Source: Litsea cubeba
Taxonomy: Eukaryota; Streptophyta; Magnoliopsida; Laurales; Lauraceae
Direction: 5' to 3'
NCBI GenBank assembly: GCA_012931725.1
Contig: CM022946.1
Span: 141,526,864 to 141,590,863 of the forward strand
DNA: 64,000 nucleotides
The translations under genes and the position numbers were made by a program. Each line of letters starts with the position of its first letter. Position 1 is the stretch's first letter. The notes under the pieces are model-generated. The model was not told the DNA's origin and searched no databases. It was given only the letters and a program-made list of their open reading frames with translations. This document shows positions 9,134-19,825 of the stretch, in pieces.

Positions 9134-12100
9134 ATGGCTTCAAGTAAGTTCCATTTTTCAAGAAAACTTCATTGTAGGAAATAGGATAATAGAAAAAAAG
9201 TTCTTCTCTATTTTTTTTTGTTTCTTTCTTTTCTTTTCTTCTTCTTTTTTTTTCTTTCACGTGTTTGCTCTCTTTTTTCTACACGTTTCTTTTTCATGCT
9301 TTTTTTTTTCTGGCATGTTTTTTTTTCTTTTGTGGTCCGTACGGCCACGTGGCCTGTGGGCCAGCCCCTTTTTATTTTTTTATTTTTTTGTTTCTTTCCT
9401 TTCTCCCTTTTTTTTTTGAAAAAGTCTCTTTTTTTTTTTTGCTCATCATGATAATGCCCTTTTTTTTTGGCAAACCTAGATGTTCATGCATGAATTCTAT
9501 TGTAAATTAAATTTGTAGCATGATGTGATAGCATACCTGAAAGTTTTTGCAAATTTGGGAATTTGGAGCTCGCAGCGATGTTGAGCCCTTCCTGATTTTG
9601 AGAAGACTTTGAGGTTTCGAAAGTTTGGAGTTTCGGAGCTCGCAACAATGTTGAGCCCTTCTTCAAGATTTCTTTCGGGATATTTCCTTTTTTCTTTGGA
9701 ATTACCCCAGAGTCATGTCAATATTTTGCCAGATTTTTTTAGCGAAATTCTGTCATTTTGATGTTTGATCTTTTTCTTTTCCAACCTTTGCAGGTGGTTC
9801 CTCCAGAACGAACAAGGGTAAAGAGCCTGCTACAAGCGTACCTCGTCGATCTACTAGATCTTCTAATCCGGCCGTTCAGTAGGCCTGGGAGAAGGTCCAG
9901 TATGTTGAGAGAAATCTGGAAGAGTGCGACTCCCTCAACAGAGATGAGATGAGGCAGCGACTGATCGCTCTCAAGGGAGAGGAATCTTATAAGATCATGG
10001 TAAGCAGTTGTCCATGGGTGATGGAAGATCAGAGTGTATTGCCCAAGCCTACCTTCTTCTTTGGTGATGCCGTCCCTGATGACATGACATACCAGAGGAG
10101 ATGTTTTCAGTTCTCTTTCACTGCAGATGGTGAGAAGAAGACTGTCGCTACCCGGTCGACGTTTGATCGCGCCATCTTGATCATGAGCCTTGCCCCCACG
10201 TGCTCTAAGAGGGAAGATCCTCCAAGCTGGGTGAGAAGGACAAATGAAATCAAGACCGGGGTTTTTGTTGGCGGTTCTCCTGGATATGCGGAGAATCGCC
10301 TACTGACATGGACATGTTGATGCCAGCCAGTGGCTACCAGGGCTCTGATTATCCATCAGTCGATTTGAGACTGGTGGGCCTTGGCATTTTCAGCGGTGAT
10401 GACAGTAATTGGGTGAAGCCTTTTCGACTTCGTGGCCGTTTCAGGGCCGACTCCGAGTGGAAGTGGTGGACTGATCGCGTCTTGCTGATTGGTGGCGCTG
10501 TTTTGAAGGAAGCCGAGATTTTTGATGCGGTCCGCTCCTTTAGGGAGACCGTGATCTTTTCCGACGAGGCCTTCATGGTTATGTTGGAGTCAATCCTTCC
10601 ACAAACCAATACCTTCGTTGTGACGAATGGTGAGATTGGTTTCTCTTTGAAGGAGCTGAGCGCCATTACTGGATTGCCCATCCTTGGCAGACTCTATGAG
10701 GAGTTTATGATGATCGACAGCGTCCTTGAGGAGCAGTCTGAAGAGTTTAGGCTTTTGAACTTTCAGCTCGTTGCCTTCTATGATTTTTTGAAGGAGAAGG
10801 AAGGCTTAAAAGTTAGATCCAGCAGTTGGAAGAGTTCTAGCTCTTCGTTCCCCAACTTTTTTTATAGCAGGGAGTCTTCTGATAGTGCGACCTAGGAAGC
10901 CAGGGCTCAGGATCCAAGTTCGAAGAAGATCTTGGCTATGCAAGAAGAGGTGAGAGATTTCTGTGCGAGTACGAACGCCATATGTCCTGACATTGCACTG
11001 CGGAGAGATTCACTGTTTACCTCACTTATTGGCTTGGTGAGGCTGTTTTTGCTGGAGGAGATAGAACGCACATCAGGCCGCATTGTATTTTTTCGGCTTG
11101 TAAGATGGCGTTTGGAGAGCAGCTTGCTTTAGTGCCAGCTCTTTACTCCTATCTGTGTACCGAACTGCAGGCTGGTGCTTTTTTTGTTCGGCTTAGGCTT
11201 CCCATGAATAGGGTATTTTCAGCCCACATCTTTTATTCATAGTACGTGTACCACTGTCCTGGCTTCCACCGGCTGGGTGCTGCACAGGATGACGATCCAC
11301 TGATGATTCGGCTGGCTAAGGGCAAAGCCGTGTCCGAATCACTTTTGTTTGCCTGCATGAGGATCCGACGGTTCAGGGACGTCGAGATGGGGCAGTCTTC
11401 AGTGAAGCTTTCTCTGGAGTTGCGAAAGAAGGCCTTTGATTTTGGTGCCTCCCGAGACTCTACCAGGGCGGGGTCGGGAGGGCATTACTCCTTGACAAAC
11501 GTAGAGAATGAGTGGCTTTTCAGCATACGTGTCGGCACGATGGTGTACCGCAGACATCTTTTCATCAACATCCAGCCGTATGTACCTTCTCGCTTTGCTC
11601 TGCAGTTGGGCTTTTCTCAAGGCGTTGTTGGAGCGCCTTCAAGCATGGTGAAGCGCTTTGGAGGTTTGCAGGATGGGAGAAATGCATGGGCTTTCTATAG
11701 TGCTGAAGACACTACTGCCATGATCTCTTATCCTGTGTTGTCGACTTCCCGGACTGCCGGCTTTGCGAAGTGTTTCGCGGAGAGCTTTTCGACATATCGG
11801 GGGCTTTCCAAGAAGGAGCTTGATGTGAAGCTGGCATCTGGAAAGGGCCTTGGAATTTCGGATGGAGTCCGACGAGAGGAAGTTTGGGCCTTCCTTTCTA
11901 GAGAGAAGCACAAGATAGGCTTTCTCGGTGACCAGGGCGTCATTGGTTTTAAAGCTGTCCGAGAAATACCTGATGAGGCCTTAGAGCAGCGAGAACAGGA
12001 GGAAGCTGAACTTGATGCTTGGATGCAAGCGGCACAGAGGCAAGCTTCCGTGGAGTCTACTGGCAAGAGTAGACCATCCAGTGAGGAGTCAAGTGGGAAA

Positions 12101-13680
12101 CCTGACTCTGACAATGGGGCAGATTCTTCTAAGAAGCGAGTCCACAGAAGTAAGAGGAAGAGGAGTCATCATCGCAGCAAGGGGCAGCATGAGGACTCTC
12201 CTGACATAGAAGTCTCTCTTACTATAAATGAGGAGGTGCCAGGGAATGCTGTTGAGCCTCCGGAAAAGAGAAGCCGAGAAGAAGAGACCGTCGGTGAAGG
12301 TATGTTTCTTCCGCTTTCTCTTTCCATTTCTTTTCATGGGATTTTTCAATGTCTTGATTTGTTTTCTCTCCCTGCTGTTCTTTTTTTTTAGCAGAGGAAG
12401 ATTTGGCGATGCCTGAGGTTCCAACTGATAAGGTGGTGACGGATCCTGTCGGGGACCTGAAGAAGAACCGAGGGACTCTGGAGTGAATCCAGAATCTCCA
12501 ATTGGTATAACTTCTTTTGCATTCTTTTTTTTTGTCTGTGACTTGGTTTGCTAACATTTTTCTTGTCAGCTGACTTGCCACAGGATTCTGATCACTTTGA
12601 ACCATCGATGGACGCAAATGTTGATGATGCTTCCGATGAGTTCATGGAGGAAGAGAGTGTTCCACCAGCCGTCGAAGAAGGTATTTTCTAATAATAACCC
12701 TGATATTGATTTTCAAACAGGATCATATTCATACCTTTTTGTGTTTCTTTGGCAGGTTTTGAGGTGACAGAGGAGAGTCCGTCGCTTCCTTCAGAACCAG
12801 AGCAAGGGATGCCAGAGGTAGAGGCTCCTGGGACCAGTTCTGACACTGTTGAGGAGATACCTCGTGCTGAGATTCCTTCTCCAGCGGCTCCGACCAGAAA
12901 GAGTTCTTTTGTTCCTCTTCCAACGGGGCATGACATGAGCAGCCGACCGACGGAGCGGGGCGAATCTTCAACTGGGCCATCTCTTCTTTTTGCGAAGAAG
13001 GTGGTGGTGCGGGTTCTGAGCTCTTGGATTGAGATTCTCCTTACTGGACACTTGGATGCCGGATTTGGCATGATCCAGCATGTGCAGGAGATTCTCAGTG
13101 ATGCCGAAGAGGCTGGTCTGGATGTCACAGGTGTCAGGGTGATCGTTGATAGGATCATTGCGCTGGGTGACAAGTGGTTTGAGACCATGGGTTTTCCTGA
13201 CGACCAGTTCTTCAAGGAGATGTTCTGGACCCTGCTGATAAGGCTAAGTCTGACCTGAATGAGGCTACACAAAGCAAGAAGCAGATAGTCCGAGAGAAGA
13301 ACTTAGAAGAGCTAGCCATCATTGGGCTGACACATGACCTTTACATCCTTGATAGGGAGGTTGATGAGGCTAGAAAACGTCTTGAGCATCTGAAGGCACA
13401 AGTCGCTGCCAAGTGGGCTGCAATAACAGAGGCTCGCGACAGGGAGAGTACTCCAATTCGCCGGGTTGCAGGTGCTGATCGAGTTCTTGAAAGGAAGTCT
13501 CAAGAGAACAAACAATGGCAAACTGCTCGGGATAAGCTTCCCAGTGTGAAAGAGGGGTTGCAGCCTTCTCTAGCATCTCATGGCAAGTTCCTGAAGAAGC
13601 GTGCCTTGGAATCCCTGACGGCTGAGGCCAAAAGTTTGCTTGAGGAGCTGAAATCTTGGCTGGGGACCATTTTTGGTTGA
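9134..13680 (+). pseudogene. Spliced plant mobile domain (PMD) gene of element Y, antisense to gag-pol
   Basis: Five-exon model: 9134-9143, 9794-12299, 12392-12504, 12570-12680, 12756-13680. All introns are GT..AG and phase 1. Exon 1 encodes only MAS plus one base, with the donor GTAAGT. Exon 2 carries the PMD-like region: GEIGFSLKELSAITGLPILG near 10630-10690, and a PSRFALQLGFSQ segment near 11587, resembling the PHRVARQFGF signature of PMD proteins. A basic KKR/RSKRKR stretch follows near 12130. Exons 3-5 are acidic and end in a coiled coil. The copy is dead: TAG at 9878 and 10893, a stop at 11239, and one-base losses near 12452 and 13225. Acceptor 2 is TAGCAG, a possible NAGNAG site. The molecular role of PMD proteins of retroelements is unknown. 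Confidence 0.8.
9144..9793 (+). other. Intron 1 of Y PMD gene
   Basis: GTAAGTT donor and TTTGCAG acceptor. It is strongly T-rich, with a GC island at 9335-9370 holding CCGTACGG and the G-box-like CCACGTGG, and a 75-bp direct duplication with GGAGCTCGCA and ATGTTGAGCCC at about 9565-9665. The long Phe-rich open frames here are low-complexity T-runs, not genes. Confidence 0.7.
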
Positions 13681-13689
13681 GCTCCTGAT

Positions 13690-15640
13690 TTTTGTAGCAG
13701 AAACTATCCTTCTTCCCCTTTTTTTTGGTACCACATGTATTTTTTGGTACTTTTTTTTGTAGTGCTTGTGAACACTTTCTTTTTTTTGGTACCGCATGTA
13801 TTTTTTTGGTACTCTTTTTTTTTGTAGTGCTTGTGAACACTTTCTCTTTTTTTTTGGTACCACATGCATTTTTTGGTACTTTTTTTTATTTTCCCTACGC
13901 TCACTTAAATCTTTTTGTGATGAAAGCAATTGCTAAATGAGATGCTTTTTTTTTTGTTTTCCCTACGCTCACTTAAATCTTTTTTTGATGAAAGTAATTG
14001 CTAAATGTGATGCTTCTTTTTTTTCCCTACGCTCACTTAAATCTCTTTTTGATGAAAGCAATTGCTAAATGGGATGTTTTTTTTTGTTTTCTTTACACTC
14101 ACTTAAATCTTTTTATGATGAAAGCAATTGCTAAATGGGTTTCTTTTTTTTTGTTTTCCCTATGCTTACTTAAATCTTTTTGTGAAGAAAGTAATTGCTA
14201 AATGGGATTATTTTCTTTTTGTTTTCCCTACGCTCCTTAAATCTTTTTGTGATGAAAGTAATTGCTAAATGGGATTCTTTTCGTTTTGTTTTCCCTACGC
14301 TCACATAAATCTTTTTGTGATGAAAGTAATTGCTAAATGGGATTTGATCAAAAGCTCGTCATTTTGTGAAAATCTTTTGTCAAATGATTGTTTTGGCATG
14401 GGAGCCAGATTTTTGTTTTGTGGCATTGATAGCCGGTTTGTTTTATGGCATTTTTAGCCTATTTGGTGGCATTGATATCCGAGTTTGGTGGCATTGATAG
14501 CCGAGTTTGTGGCATTGATAGCCAAGTTTTTTTTTAAACCAAGTCTTGGTTTGTGGCATTGATAGCCGATTTTGTTTTGTGGCATTGATAGCCGGTTTGT
14601 TTTGTGGCATTGATAGCCGGTTTGTTTTGTGGCATTGATAGCCTGTTTTGGTGGCATCTATAGCCGGTTTTGGTGGCATTTATAGCCGGTTTGGTGGCAT
14701 TTATAGCCGGTTTGGTTTTAAAAAATGCAAGTATCGACTAAAAGTTGCCTCCCTGCTGAATGGTCTTACAAGTATCGATGGAATGTCGCATCCTTGCTCA
14801 TTCGATTGCGAGTATCAATGGAATGTCGCATCCTCGCGGATTTGGTGCAAGTATTGATGGAATGTCGCATCCTAGCTTTTCAAAAATTTTGGTTTTGCGG
14901 GTACTGATTAGATGCCGTTTCCCCATGATTTTTGAAATTTCTGGTTTTCTCGAACCTTTGGGTTATGGATATCAACTAAAATGTTGCGTCTCAATGGTTT
15001 TTTGGTTTTTTCGAACCTTTGAAATTTGTGTTGTGGATATCAACTGAAATGTTGCATCTCCACGGTTTTTAGGTTTTTTTGAACCTTTGAAATCTGGGTT
15101 GTGGATATCAACTGAAATGTTGCATCTCCACGGTTTTTAGGTTTTTTCGAACCTTTGAAATTTGGGTTGTGGATATCAACTGAAATGTTGCATCTCCACG
15201 GTTTCTTGGTTTTGCAAGTATCGACGAAATGTTGCTTCCCTTCGATTTTGGAAGTGTCGAATGTGGTTCACATGCTTCCGATTTGTGCGAGTATCGACTA
15301 AGCGTCGCTTCCCCGCGGTTTTTTGAAAAACCATTTTTCTTTGTTTAAAGACACGAGGGTCATAAGCTTTGACCTAAAACCATTTAGGCGGTAAAAGGTA
15401 GGGTGGACTAGGGTGGAAATCCCTGAATCCGGATTTTGTTTCAAACCATGAATTTTGGGTTCAAGGGTTGAAAATTTTGGTCAAGTTAGGGAAAGGTTCC
15501 TAAACTTGGATTTTTTTTAACAATGAAAGTAAGCATTGTTTAAATTTCTAGAAATTTCAACATTTGATATGAAAATTCTAAAAAGAGTGGGTTTTATGAG
15601 CGTGTACCTGGAAATCGGTTTTGGCCGTACAGGCATTGCT
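13690..15640. repeat. Y minisatellite region between PMD gene end and pol end
   Basis: No gene. Subarrays in order: three units of about 57 bp with GGTACCACATG and T-runs (13723-13885); seven units of about 67 bp with CTACGCTCACTTAAATC, starting near 13892, 13961, 14023, 14090, 14158, 14226 and 14293; about twelve units of 19-30 bp with GGCATTGATAGCC (14395-14716), one interrupted by the palindrome AAACCAAG-T-CTTGGTTT; then about a dozen degenerate units with the core TATCGACNAAATGTTGC (14725-15330). It lies between converging PMD and gag-pol transcripts, so it probably holds both 3' ends. Confidence 0.85.
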
Positions 15641-15661
15641 CTTACCCAGTTGGGTAAGTCT

Positions 15662-16565
15662 TCAAGGGTAGTACCGCTTTAAGAACTTGCCGTTGATGGG
15701 CATCATACATCTGTCACCCTCCATGTTTAGGAGTGCGTATGCACCGTTGGAGAAAACCTTGTCGATGACGTAGGGTCCCTCCCATTTTGTCTCAAAATTG
15801 CCTTTGGACTTGTGAGCGAAGACCATTGGTCTTTTTACCGCAAGAACCAAGTCACCCTTTTTGTAGGCGTGTTGTCTGATCTTTTTGTCGAAAGATCCTA
15901 CCATGCGTGCTTGGTAAAGTTCAATACTTTGTCGAGCTTCGAGCCGTCTCTCATCGAGATTGTCCAGCTCATGGAGTCGCAATTTGACATTGCTTTCTTG
16001 AGTCATGTCAATTTACAAGGATACCCTCAAGGAAGGAATTTGTACTTCCAAGGGCACGACAGCTTCACATTCATAGACCAAGGAGATTGGTTTGCTATGG
16101 GTTGGTCCTCGAATGGTGGTTCGATAGGGCCACAAAGCTTCAGACAGTTTGTCACTCCAATCTCTTTTGTGACTAGAGACCTCTTTTTTGATGATTTTGC
16201 AGACTGTCTTGTTGAAAGCTTCTGCTAATCCGTTTGCTGCTGGATTGTATGGAGTCGAAGGACTGCTTTGGATTTTGTATTTGTCGCAGAACCAATAGAA
16301 TCGATGATCCCGGAATTGTGGTCCGTTATCATGGATGAATCTTTTGGGTATGACGAAACGACAAATGATGTTGGTGCGCAGGAAGTGAAGGACTGATGAG
16401 GTCTTCATTTCATTGAGCGCAAATGCTTCTAACCACTTGGAGAAATAATCCGTAGCGGCGAAGATGAAGCGATGGCCTTTGCTTGAAGGGGAAGAAATAG
16501 GACATATGATGTCAATACCCCAGGCTTCGAAAGACCAAGAGATCGCTGTAGGATGCAGGATCTTC
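15662..16565 (-). pseudogene. Integrase of element Y (core plus C-terminal domain)
   Basis: Minus-strand integrase with the D, D, E residues visible: Asp after GI in DIICPIS near 16515, Asp in HDNGPQF near 16335, Glu in GLAEAFNK near 16230. Then come the WPYRTT/THSKP segment and the GPY/F motif WEGPYVI near 15785, ending KRYYP at 15662. There is no chromodomain and no HHCC zinc finger. The frame is open from 16600 to a stop at 16013, then again from 16006. Its 5' end is fused out of frame to the linker at about 16560, the scar of the RT/RNase H deletion. The sense C-terminal part (below about 16150) differs from the W copy far more than the N-terminal part does. Confidence 0.85.
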
Positions 16566-17983
16566 TGTTGGAAGGTTCGAAGGTGGTTCCTCCACAACAT
16601 TTTCAGAGGCTTCCAGCTCTACGAAACCTTCTGGGGTTTCAAGGGCATTTCCAGACCAAGGTTTTGTTCCTTTCCACGGGTCTTCTTGATCGGCAATTTT
16701 CTCAAGGTTTGCTATGAGATGATCCCAATTGCCTGTTGAAACCGGGTCGAAGTAAGGTACTTCTTTTGGAGATGAGGGTTCTTCTGGGTCAGAAGACCAC
16801 ACATCTGTGCCATCGGATAACTCCTCTTCATTGTCAGAGAAATCGTACCAATTGGATGAGCTTTTTAGATCTTTGTCAGGTGACTCATTGAAGAGATATC
16901 CAGGGAGATCGATGTCTCATGGATAAGAGATGTTGAGGCTTGGTCAGTAAATTGACTTTTAAGCCTTTATGTCAACTGTCTCAGAGGAGTGTCGGGATCG
17001 TACCCTATCCCGTGTGAAGATTTTTCTACATAGCCGTAGAGTCTCCAATTTTCCAGTTGGCTTTTGGTCAAGACGGGCCCCAATGGCGTGAGAATACCGT
17101 GTCCTTCTCCCAAACCGTAGAGTCTCCAATTTTCTTCATAATAGCTTATGCCACAGAACTATATAAGGATAGTTGAGGCATACCTTCATTTTGGAAAGGT
17201 TCAAGCACGGAGTTTGGTGAAGAAGCATCCGATCTATGGAAGAAGATCGGCTTTTCCTTTGCTGAAGTTGCTGGAACAACGAAGGAAGCTGACGTAGGAT
17301 CTTCTATGTCAGAAGTTATCTCCATTGGAGTAAGAGCAGGCTGAACTTGCTGAGTGTCAGCTTGGCTTGACGATGTGTCATCTTCTGGCTCTGAATCCAA
17401 ATCTGTGTCTTGCATGATAGACACGAAAGAGACAACAAATTTGGCCCCAGATTTTTGCTTTGCCTTTTTCACTTTAGTTGTGATGACCAAAGGCTTTGAA
17501 GGTTTGAGGGAGATGATGAAGGGAGTTTGAATGCTCTCTTCGGATTTACCGGATGGTTTGTTTTCTTCCGGTGATTGTTGAGGAGCCTTGCCTTTATCTT
17601 TCTGGTGATTTTCGGCAAAGGATGCTGTGTGCTTCTCCTCTTCTTGTTTTTCACCTTCATACATTTGTGAGTCTGCGAAGTGGACTTCTTTACCTTTGAA
17701 GGGTTTTCCGTCCGCAAAGACTCGATGTATCATGCCGTCGTCGCCAACAAACTTGATGCATTGATGTAAAGTTGAAAGGACAACACCATTCTCGTAGATC
17801 CAAGGGCGTCCGAGAAGGATGTTGTAGCATGAAGGGGTTTTTATTGCATACACTGTGATCTCAGAGATAAGATCACCGATCTGCAACTTGAACCTGATTT
17901 TGCCGATAGGCCTTTGAGTACCCCCATCGTATCCAAAGATAGATACAGATGTGTGGCTCAGCTTGCTGGGTGGGATGCCCAAC
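16566..17983 (-). pseudogene. Y pol: retropepsin second half and linker to the deleted RT
   Basis: The frame 17982-17146 (278 residues) starts just after the TRIM insertion. It holds the second half of an aspartic protease, with ILLGRPWIYENGVVLSTLHQ near 17800-17860, typical of Ty3/gypsy proteases. A Lys-rich and then Asp/Ser-rich linker follows. A TAA (CAA in Z) ends the frame near 17146. At about 17107-17140 a short stretch has been replaced by a copy of the neighbouring sequence at 17033-17056, so the equivalent of 31130-31160 is lost. The acidic linker resumes at 16802 and reaches the deletion scar near 16560. Confidence 0.75.
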
Positions 17984-19311
17984 TGTGAGACCCCACCCCT
18001 GGTGGGCCCTCAATTTGAATTTGAATATTATATATTAGCCTAATTATTTTAATTATGAGGTTTAATTAAGGGTAATTATGTATTTTTCCTAAGATTAGTC
18101 TAGTTGTGTAATTAGTAGAGTCAATAGGGTGTCTTTTGTTAATTTTAGAATTAGTTAGTTTGTTAGAGGCCCTAGCTAGAAATTTGTGTTTACGATAAGG
18201 GGGTTTTTCTAAAAGACCACCTAAAGACCTAAGTACCCTTCACCCTAACCCTAATCCTATTCTAACACCAAGGGCATTTTTGTCCCTAGCCCAAAAACCC
18301 AATTACTTAAATTAAACTCTCACTATTCATCTTCTCCCTCAATCCCCATATCTTTTCTCTATTCTTCTTCCTCTTTTCCTCTCCACCGAATCTTCATTTC
18401 CCCCACCCAATTCCTATCTCTCTCTCTTTCTCTCCCCAAGATTCTTAATAAAATTCCCAGACTAATCAACAGAGGAGCCCCACTCTGTATCTTCCCTCTT
18501 CCTTCTGTCTGCAACCGATCAAGGCAAGTCTCATGTGCTGGATAATCTAGATTACATGTCTTTTCTCTTTGATTTGAGAATTTCAATTCCAATTGATGTG
18601 TATAAATGTTAGATCTACTTGAGCTTGTATTTGATTTTTGGCCGGTTGATGGAAACTCAGTTTTTGGCTTGAACTATTGCGGGACCCACATATTGATCTG
18701 ATCACAGATCTAGTCCGCCCATCATACCTGATATGGTGGGGCGACCATGGGGGTGGAGTCTGATCTAGATTTAATCAAGAAGGGGCCATAATCCATGTGA
18801 GATTGGTGGTGGACACTAAACTACTAAACCCATTGGATTTATTCCATTTTTGGGTTACTGTGGGGCCCAGGTGGGTCACCTTAGAAATCAGGACCCCATA
18901 TCTGATGGAGGGGCCCTGGGCGACCATGGGGACGGAACCTGATCTAGATTTTGATCAGAGGTGGGCCACCATCCCTGTGCTTGATGAGGAGAAGACGTTG
19001 TGTTCTGTCACAGAACTGGGTTCTGTAACAGAACACAACACGTTCTGTGTAGAACTAAAGTTAAGAAGATGAGTGGGTTATGGCGGTCCGACGGTGTATG
19101 GGAAAAATGAGGAAACTGAGGGAGTATGGGAAAGTGTAGTCCAGCAGTTCGTGGGGCCCAGGTGAGTCCCTGATTTCAGATCAGGTCCGGACATAGGATC
19201 AGTGACTGCTTAGTGACCTTGGTGATGAAGACTGATCTGGGACTGGGACCCGTGGGGCCTACTAATCTATTAACCCATTAGTTTTAATTAATTAAATTAA
19301 ACCTATAGTAA

Positions 19312-19820
19312 TGTGACGCCCCGGAGTCCCACATCGACTATAGAGAGGAAAGTGAATGGGATTATATGTAAAAAGCTTACACCCTTACCTTGCATGAGGC
19401 CTTTTGATGGGTTGAGGCCCATCAAAAATAAAACCGTGAGGCCAGTGGGCCAAAGCGGACAATATCATGCATGGGTAAGGGGTGGGGCGTTACAAATGGT
19501 ATCAGAGCCGACTCTCGACTAGTTCGAGTGTGGGTCCCCTACCGTGGTCTGGTGCAAGTGGGCGGGCTTCCATGTGGGCGGGCCAAGAGGGCTGACAGGC
19601 TACTGCACAGGGACGTGCAGCCTTAAGGGGGGTGGAATGTGACGCCCCGGAGTCTCACATCGACTATAGAGAGGAAAGTGAATGGGATTATATGTAAAAA
19701 GCTTACACCCTTACCTTGCATGAGGCCTTTTGATGGGTTGAGGCCCATCAGAAACAAAATCGTGAGGCCAGTGGGCCAAAGCGGACAATATCATGCATGG
19801 GTAAGGGGTGGGGCGTTACA
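19312..19820. mobile_element. TRIM-like unit: LTR - PBS - internal - PPT - LTR
   Basis: Two 183-bp direct repeats (19312-19494 and 19638-19820), TGTGACGCCCCGGAGTC...GGGGCGTTACA, enclose 143 bp with no coding capacity. After the first repeat comes TGGTATCAGAGCC (19497-19509), the usual primer site for initiator tRNA-Met. The purine tract AAGGGGGGTGGAA (19625-19637) precedes the second repeat. The flanks (AGTAA and CCAAC) do not match, so the unit did not insert alone: the outer 1.8 kb insertion carries the target duplication. Confidence 0.85.
19497..19509 (+). other. Primer binding site of TRIM unit (initiator tRNA-Met type)
   Basis: TGGTATCAGAGCC lies 2 nt after the LTR end GTTACA. It is complementary to the 3' end of plant initiator tRNA-Met and orients the unit on the plus strand. 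Confidence 0.85.
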
Positions 19821-19825
19821 CCAAC

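Larger units (their letters stand above)
17984..19820. mobile_element. Composite LTR-type insertion with TRIM unit inside Y protease
   Basis: 1837 bp, beginning TGTGAGACCCC and ending GGGGCGTTACA, flanked by the 5-bp duplication CCAAC (17979-17983 and 19821-19825). The left 1.33 kb (17984-19311) is AT-rich at first, then CT-rich (18340-18430), with no open frame of note. I do not recognise it; it may be a longer LTR or internal region of a non-autonomous element. The right 509 bp is a TRIM-like unit. The insertion splits the protease about a dozen codons after its active-site motif. Confidence 0.8.

Noticed and set aside
8757..9451. Long Phe-rich open frames on the plus strand and Lys-rich frames on the other (also 24530-25155 and 53179-53718)
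   Set aside because: They are translations of T-runs and A-runs in the PMD promoter and intron 1. Frames do not agree between copies and the splice model explains the sequence.
14395..14716. Regularly spaced short repeats resembling a CRISPR array
   Set aside because: The unit (GGCATTGATAGCC plus T-rich filler) is degenerate, the spacing is 19-30 bp, there are no unique spacers of constant length, and it lies in a plant retroelement.
18238..18262. Telomere-like CCCTAACCCTAATCC
   Set aside because: Only about two units, inside the TRIM-associated insertion and its duplicate; no array and no sign of a telomere.
19312..19494. Possible Cassandra-type TRIM with a 5S rRNA promoter
   Set aside because: No 5S internal control region is recognisable in the 183-bp repeat.
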